Origin: Sorghum bicolor
Taxonomy: Eukaryota > Streptophyta > Magnoliopsida > Poales > Poaceae
Direction of reading: 5' to 3'
Assembly (NCBI RefSeq): GCF_000003195.3
Contig: NC_012870.2
Coordinates: 13,384,501 to 13,448,500, forward strand
Length of the DNA stretch: 64,000 nt
The position numbers and the translations under genes are program-made. This document shows positions 58,161 through 64,000 of this stretch, one piece after another. The notes under the pieces were generated by a model, which saw only the letters and a list, made by a program, of their open reading frames with translations, was not told the origin of the DNA and ran no database searches. Numbering within the stretch: the first letter of the stretch is position 1; every line of letters begins with the position of its first letter.

Positions 58161-60015
58161 CAATATTGAAGAAAGGGTCTGTACAGGAACCTTTGTTCCA
58201 TCCATACACAAACCTTTCATAAACCTTCATTTTCTAATAAATAGATGCAGAAGGCACATGGGGAACGAAATATGTCAGCATTATAGGAGGCAGTTGTGAG
58301 AGGTATGTGCAAGTTAGGTTAACTAATAAATAGATGCAAAATAATTTGATGAACATAACAAGATGACCCCCTTTTTCTGTGCAGTTACAACATTAGAATG
58401 TACACTATGTTCTACTCTAGGTACTTCGACGAGGAGTTTATTATAAGAGTACTAACTAAGGTGAGTTTTAAAAAATAATGGCTGATATGTGCTTTTTATG
58501 TAATATGTGTAGTAAAAAAATAATATATAATCAAATGTAATTTAACATTGAATTATTCTACAGGGTGTGAGTAGGCTGTAGAAGTTGAACATTCTATACC
58601 AAATGCTGACTATGAATAGAAATGAAGGTCATCCTCCTGCATGGATTCTAGAAAGGATAGGAAAATGGTTGCTGCTATAGAATTAATTGAAGGAAAATAC
58701 ATCCTGAGAGATGGCTAAAGAATCTATAGAACATAGCTTTAATGAACAAATGAGCACGAGAAATTGTATCTTGTGAGCAGTGTAGTGTAGTTGGCGAAGC
58801 AAATCAACTTCTTATGAGTTTTGTACCTTCTCCTAAATGAAAAAAAAATATTTTTCTCATGTTTGAAATTTATGATGACATAGCTAGTTGTTTCTTTGTT
58901 TTAAAGAGTATAGTAGATGAAACTGAGTTCGGAAGAGACAAGAGAAAAGGTATATGTAAGTGTCCATGGGGCAAATTTGTTGTGCGTGGTAATTGAGTCT
59001 AGCTACATGATAAATGGATATAAATTGAGACAAAAAAAGATGAAATACATGCAACTTTAGTGGTGTGGAGCAGAAAAAATTGGTATAATGAAGATAATTA
59101 AAATAGTTAAAGGAAATATAAGACAAAAAAGTCCAAAAAATGTGCACTAATGTGGAATAGTAAAAATAAGTATTAACAAAAAAGTGTTAAGAATTATCAT
59201 ATAAATAATTAACTTTGAAAATAGATATTATAAGAGTGAACTAAATAAAAGATGAATAATAGTAGTAAAAAAGTGTTCTAAAAAAAATAAACAGAGAGAC
59301 ATAAAAAAAGATAAGGAAAAAATAAAAAAAAAGATGCTGGGATTGACGTTGACAGCAGGTGGGAATCAACGCGCGTGCTGATAGAAGATGAGAAATGGAG
59401 GTAGTAAAGGGCCAACGCAAATCCTAAAGCACGAGCAACGGTGAATGATAAGACATGCGCATGCTAGCCATTGCGGAGATGTTCATTCGGTCAGAACTAC
59501 TAGGTTTGGTTGTTTGTTGTTTGTTGAGCATCCCAATTGACTGCACCGCTAGCGCTAGAGGATACGAGCCCGTATTTATAGAAACAGAATTTATATCCAA
59601 ATCATCTAGGTGATGGGTATTTATGTTTTCATCTACCCTAGTTTGTTACCGTTTGTGTCCTGTGAGCTCAATTGTTTTGTTTCTTTTAGCCCATTTGTAT
59701 GTCACGTGGAGACCGGAGACGAGAGGGAGGGAGCTGCGGACTGCGGGGAATCGCCCCCTCACCACAGCTGCGGACTGTGGCGTTGTCCCTCGCCTCAACC
59801 TCACTCCCGTCCAGGCCTCCACGGCAGCTTCCATCTGGTCGCTTCCGTTGTGCTCTCTCACCTTAACCCCAAGCCCCTCCACATCAGCTTCCATTGGTTG
59901 TGTTGTGTACGGGATGTCGCCGATGGGTGGAGTGGGCTGCTCCGCCCAACAGGTGCGGTGTTGTTCTCATAATCTGTAGTTGTGTGATAATTATTTCTTC
60001 AATGCGATTTAGTTA
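58161..60015. other. Unrecognised AT-rich sequence and a GC-richer block
   Basis: 58.2-59.3 kb is A/T-rich, with only short stop-prone frames. 59.62-59.98 kb is GC-richer, with overlapping frames of 82-120 codons on both strands and no domain. I see no supported gene. Confidence 0.4.
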
Positions 60016-60238
60016 GAGCAAGTATTATAATACAGCCAGCTGCTGGCTGTAAGATTTTTTACAGTCTTCTTACAGCCCACTCATATAATGGTTAGCTCAT
60101 CACTATTAATATATGGTCCACTTTTTGGTTTTTGTGCTGAGCCGGCTGTAAGCTTACAGCCCGCTTTTAGTCTCTCTCCTCTTCTCTCTCCTTCACCTCA
60201 GCATTTAGCTGACTTACAGCCAGCTATAATACTTGCTC
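60016..60238. mobile_element. MITE of the GAGCAAGTATTATAATACAGCC family
   Basis: 223 bp between TTA duplications (60013-60015, 60239-60241). The ends GAGCAAGTATTATAATACAG and TATAATACTTGCTC are inverted. Internal TTACAGCC / GGCTGTAA motifs are also inverted. Confidence 0.88.
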
Positions 60239-60241
60239 TTA

Positions 60242-62455
60242 TGAGTTATTCCATTGTATTTAGGTTCGTCTGATGACACACTCATTTGTTTTAAAATTAA
60301 TTAGTATTGTTCATTTTCTCGGTGTTGTCAATGCCGGAACAAATTGGTTGTTGACTTTTTGTTCTAGTGTGCTGTTTGTTTAAGAAAGAGAGAGGGAGAG
60401 GGTTCTGTTTTTTTTTTTCTACTCGCTTCCCGTCTGGTGCCTGCATTGCACGCATGGCCCCTTGCGCATGTAGTTCAGTTCAGTCTTGTTATTCTTTATT
60501 TAGGTATTATTTTTTGGATTTTCCATGTGTATGAATAAGTATCCTTGATACATTTATTCAAGAGTCTCTATTTTTTCAGAGCTTGTTATTTCAGTATTTC
60601 ATAATTGCATGATGTGTCATTTTCAAGCAATGGTGATGTATTCTCAATGTTCAGATCTAGTTCTCTCAGAGATTCAGTGTTTTTTGTTTGTGATTTTAAA
60701 GGAACCACAACAGACGATTCAGTTTACTCAAATAATATAATTCTTAACAGGTTATTGCGTGTGGTGGCTAGTGCTCCAGTTCCTCTGTTTTCTGGTTTTG
60801 ACAGCGCTAGGATGCGGACTTGTGTGTTTAATTATATATGGTGGTTTATTTCCTTGAGTTGTCTAGTTCCAGTTATCTGTCAGTTGAATTAGTCATGTGC
60901 TCATCCTTTGCTCAACATAGTTTACAATACTCTGGCTCATGGGACTTAGCTGCATAATTGATTTTCCTTTGAAGCACCCGGTGTCCACTGTCTGATGATT
61001 TGAAGTTGGTCCCTGAATCAGCATTCCAAATATTATGCACAGTTAGTAATATATGTTTTATGAAAATGCAGAGCACTATCGAATCAAGAAATATTAATCC
61101 CTTGGCATAGATGAGTTATCACTCTAATAGAAGTTGGGTTCACTACTTGGTTTTAAAAAACTGAAACAATGTAATAATAGGAGAGACCAAAATTAAGCAC
61201 CATACAGTTACCTGTTCATGGCTTGATCTTATTTTGACATTTTTCTTCATCTGTCGCTCCAACTCTTTGTTCCTATAAAATGATATGAAAGATATTTACA
61301 TTTTTAGGTCCCCCTCTCTAAATGAAATGCACTTTTTAAAAATCTATGATTATCTGAAACAAAATATAGTTTCCTTTAGGTATACCTGCATATTAATGAA
61401 ACTGCATGCATCTGATCTTTTTTCAATCATCTATGTTCTATCCACTCCCGAAGTTGTGTGTACCTGCATATAAATGAAATGCATTTTTTTCAGTCATCTA
61501 ATCAGAGATCGTACAGGCAGATTAGGTCATCACACATTATCCACAATCACATACTAGAGCCCACAGACAAACGTCATATCGTCTTGACATGACAAGGAAA
61601 TGTTTGGTGCTTCTATTGGGATTGGGAGCGGCCGTGCATATTGTCCGTACAGAGAATGGTGAACAGAAGGGACTCTATATGTGATTACACTATTTCTGTT
61701 CTTGTTCTTCAGAGCATCAACAGCAAAGAGCTTATCTGATATTAGTATGTAGACAAATCCAATGAGAACAGGATGATCGAGTATGTTTTAGTGAAGGATC
61801 TTTTAGTACCTTTTCTTGATATGTTTCATTCGCATCTTGTTTCATTCACAGGATGATCGTTTATTCTATTCTGTAGATCTGTTTCAGTATGCCCTTTTAT
61901 TTTTTTTCCTTGGTCTCCAAAGTTGGTCGTGTTCTTGGATATGTATAGAGGGGTACGTGACTTCTTGTGTGAGTTGACGCGTTTGAGCGGAGGGAAAGGA
62001 TCTGGTTGATCATTTTATTATATTTTTCCATTCATTTTTCTCTGTCTTTTTATATAAATCCTATAGATGACGTGTTTAATTATGATTGGCTGAAAAAGTG
62101 GTTGATAACTATATGAACTACCATCTGGGTGATAGGTAGTCACTCTCAGAAACGGAATTTCGATCGAATATAGGTAGCACATTTATCTAACTCATGTATT
62201 TTTAATGTTTGTTTCTAAAAACTTAGTCAAAATTAGTGTAGTTTGACTTGGCACAGAGTTAAAATTGAGTATTGGTTTATCTGAAAACATGCTCTACCAG
62301 ACAGATGGTCAGACCCCCCTTCTTTTAATTAATTAACATCAGTACACTTCAATCCTCCTATGTTAACACCGTAAAAAACAAGCATTTCACGGCACGCACG
62401 CTGTATATGCATCTGCTGCCACACTGGGCCGCAAGTAGTAAAAATAAAAAAAAAA
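60242..62455. other. Intergenic region, nothing recognised
   Basis: AT-rich with short unsupported frames (longest 95 codons, 60605-60892 plus, no domain). The final ~100 bp is the 3' UTR side of the second ARIADNE gene. Confidence 0.5.
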
Positions 62456-63833
62456 TCAGGCCGCGAGCTCCCTGGCTCGGTCGGGGCCGTCCGGCCTGTA
62501 GGCCGCGATGGTCATGGGCTCGACGAGCAGCGTGAGCAGCTCGTCCTGGATGCACTTGTACATCTCCCCGCACAGCCGCTCCACGGTCTTGGCGAGCGTG
62601 ACGGCCGCCTGCTTCTGCCGCACGATCTCCGCCTCGGGGGTCCCCGCCACCACGGCCGCCTCCGCCAGCGACCTCGACAGGTGCTCCACGTGCTGCTCCA
62701 GCTGCTCCTGCTGGTCCTCGAACAGGTTCCGCGCCACGCCCAGGAGGCTCGCGCCCGCGCGCCTCGCCGCCGGGACTGGGAGCGTCCGCAGCTGGCACCC
62801 GCCGCCGAACATGTAGTAGGCGAACACGTACGACCGCGACAGCACCTGCCGCGACACCAGCAGACGGCGGTGCGCCCGGGTCAGCCAGTCGCCGTCCCGG
62901 ATGGCGAGCGGGCGGTCCTTGTCCGACTCCAGGAGCCGCACCTGCTCCGCGATGGTCGCCCCCAGCTTCTGCTTCTCCACGCTGTACGAGTCGCCGTGGA
63001 TCTTGAACCGGTCGTGGTAGTGCTTGTACCGCTCCATCTGCTCCCTGCTCGTGTCCGCCGTCTTTCCACGGGACTCCTCCTTGTACCGGTTGCAGCTGTG
63101 ACCGGCAATGCTGGTCCACGTGTGATCCATGCCAGTACCTCCGCCGCAGAGCCAACTGCGCCATGCCACCATGAAAAAAAAGGGTCAACAATCCATCCGA
63201 TTTGAAACAATCAAATGATGTCCCCCAACATGCACCCATTTGCATGTCGTGGGTTGCCGAGTTTCACATGTTTTCACCGAAAAAGCTTATAGACATGCCC
63301 GCCCAAAAGTGTCTCAAGTGTTCGAGTGCCAACAACATACATACATGATACATACCACATACACTGGCCGCACTTGCAGCGGACAAGGTTGCATCCACCA
63401 TTCTTCTCGATGGCCTTGAAGCATTTGGGGCAGCTCTTGGTGTTAGCGAGGATCCACTTGATGTTCTCTCCCTCGGAGCGCTTGGCATTCCATTTCTCCC
63501 ATATGGGGCACGGGCAAGGCGAATGCGCATGCGCCATACAGTTAAAGCAGAAGCTTAGGCCGCAGGGGCATTCCACCTCGCAGTAGCGCTCGCCGGTGCC
63601 CACGCGGATGGCATGGCCACAGTTTGGGGTGCTGGGGCACCACTTCACAGAGGCGTTGTCCTCAATGTAGGACTCAAGCAGGAAGCGATTGAAACGCTTG
63701 GCCATGTCTGGATACTTTTGGCCAAGGAGAAACAGCACGAGGTTCTCATCACAGAAAGCCGAGCACTTGACCTCCATGCACCGAATTTGTTTTTTTCCAC
63801 TCTCTACTGCAGCGTGGAAATGCCCTGTCCAAC
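62456..63833 (-). CDS. ARIADNE-type RBR E3 ubiquitin ligase, second copy (partial, 5' exons beyond right edge)
   Basis: Two exons, minus strand: 63356-63833 and 62456-63155, joined in phase (TG|T giving Cys before WLCGG); 392 residues visible. The upstream exon begins inside RING1, after a split Cys codon: WTGHFHAAVESGKKQIRCMEVKC. It then gives KWCPSTPNCG and CPCGLSFCFNC of the IBR, and RING2 CPKCFKAIEKNGGCNLVRCKCGQCMC with the presumed catalytic Cys in GGC. The Ariadne domain follows (DHTWTSIAGHSCNRY... CIQDELLTLLVEPMTIAAY) and ends at 62456. It is close in sequence and exon plan to the copy at 41166-46053, so the two are tandem paralogues. It keeps an intron in RING1 that the other lacks. 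N terminus and first RING1 cysteines are not in the window. Confidence 0.92.
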
Positions 63834-64000
63834 CTGAGGAAAAAAAAAGTAGTGGTCAAACTATGTGGTAAGCAAACTTACTAGCATCTTGCCATCAATA
63901 TAGGAAATCTTTTTTGATGATCTATTCATTTATTTGAAAGCTCAAGGAATTGAACATTTGCCAGATGAAACTTCATAGAGAAACTCACGTACCAAAAATA
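63834..64000 (-). other. Intron of the second ARIADNE gene at the window edge
   Basis: Follows (in gene sense, precedes) the acceptor TTTCCTCAG at 63834-63842. No upstream exon is visible before the window ends. Confidence 0.6.

Noticed and set aside
59610..59979. 118-120-codon overlapping plus frames
   Set aside because: Two frames open together, no domain, no clear promoter; composition effect of a GC-richer patch.

Overview
This is a nuclear plant window, almost certainly from a panicoid grass; Sorghum is my best guess. The evidence is intron-rich genes with grass-type GC-rich first exons, many short Tourist- and Stowaway-like MITEs of families common in sorghum and maize, and homologues of well-known land-plant proteins. 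It holds no operons, CRISPR arrays or rRNA genes, and I saw no convincing tRNA gene. All exon boundaries below were read by eye from GT/AG sites and from codon phase closing across junctions.

Layout, left to right. (1) 1-5270, minus: a KH-domain RNA-binding protein of the FLK/PEPPER type, running off the left edge. (2) 9949-17536, plus: a complete 493-residue MATE (DETOXIFICATION) efflux carrier whose 5.5-kb first intron is packed with MITEs and a GC-rich Stowaway-like element. (3) 20260-24648, minus, with 5' leader to about 26600: a complete DA1-type ubiquitin-activated peptidase (UIMs, LIM, HEMMH), with a tandemly duplicated UIM exon in one intron. (4) 29956-31706, minus: a short type I inositol-polyphosphate 5-phosphatase resembling Arabidopsis 5PTASE11. 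(5) 31.8-39.2 kb: gene-poor, with Helitron termini, an orphan presequence-like mini-ORF and a 110-120-bp minisatellite. (6) 39227-39397, minus: a 56-residue TOM6-like mitochondrial import subunit. (7) 41166-46053, minus: a complete ARIADNE-type RBR E3 ligase. (8) 47565-56869: a 9.3-kb Mutator-like element with a 10-bp target-site duplication. It carries an intact FAR1-type transposase and a separate ULP1 (C48)-like protease gene with AT-hooks. (9) 56.9-62.4 kb: AT-rich tandem repeats, a MITE and unrecognised sequence. (10) 62456 to the right edge, minus: the 3' part of a second ARIADNE paralogue.

The two ARIADNE genes are tandem duplicates in the same orientation, now separated by about 16 kb that contains the Mutator-like insertion. 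The other host genes (flowering/RNA binding, efflux, organ-size control, phosphoinositide signalling, mitochondrial import) are unrelated housekeeping or regulatory genes and do not form a pathway. The most unusual content is the transposon carrying a protease gene and the truncated, potentially poisonous duplicate exon inside DA1.
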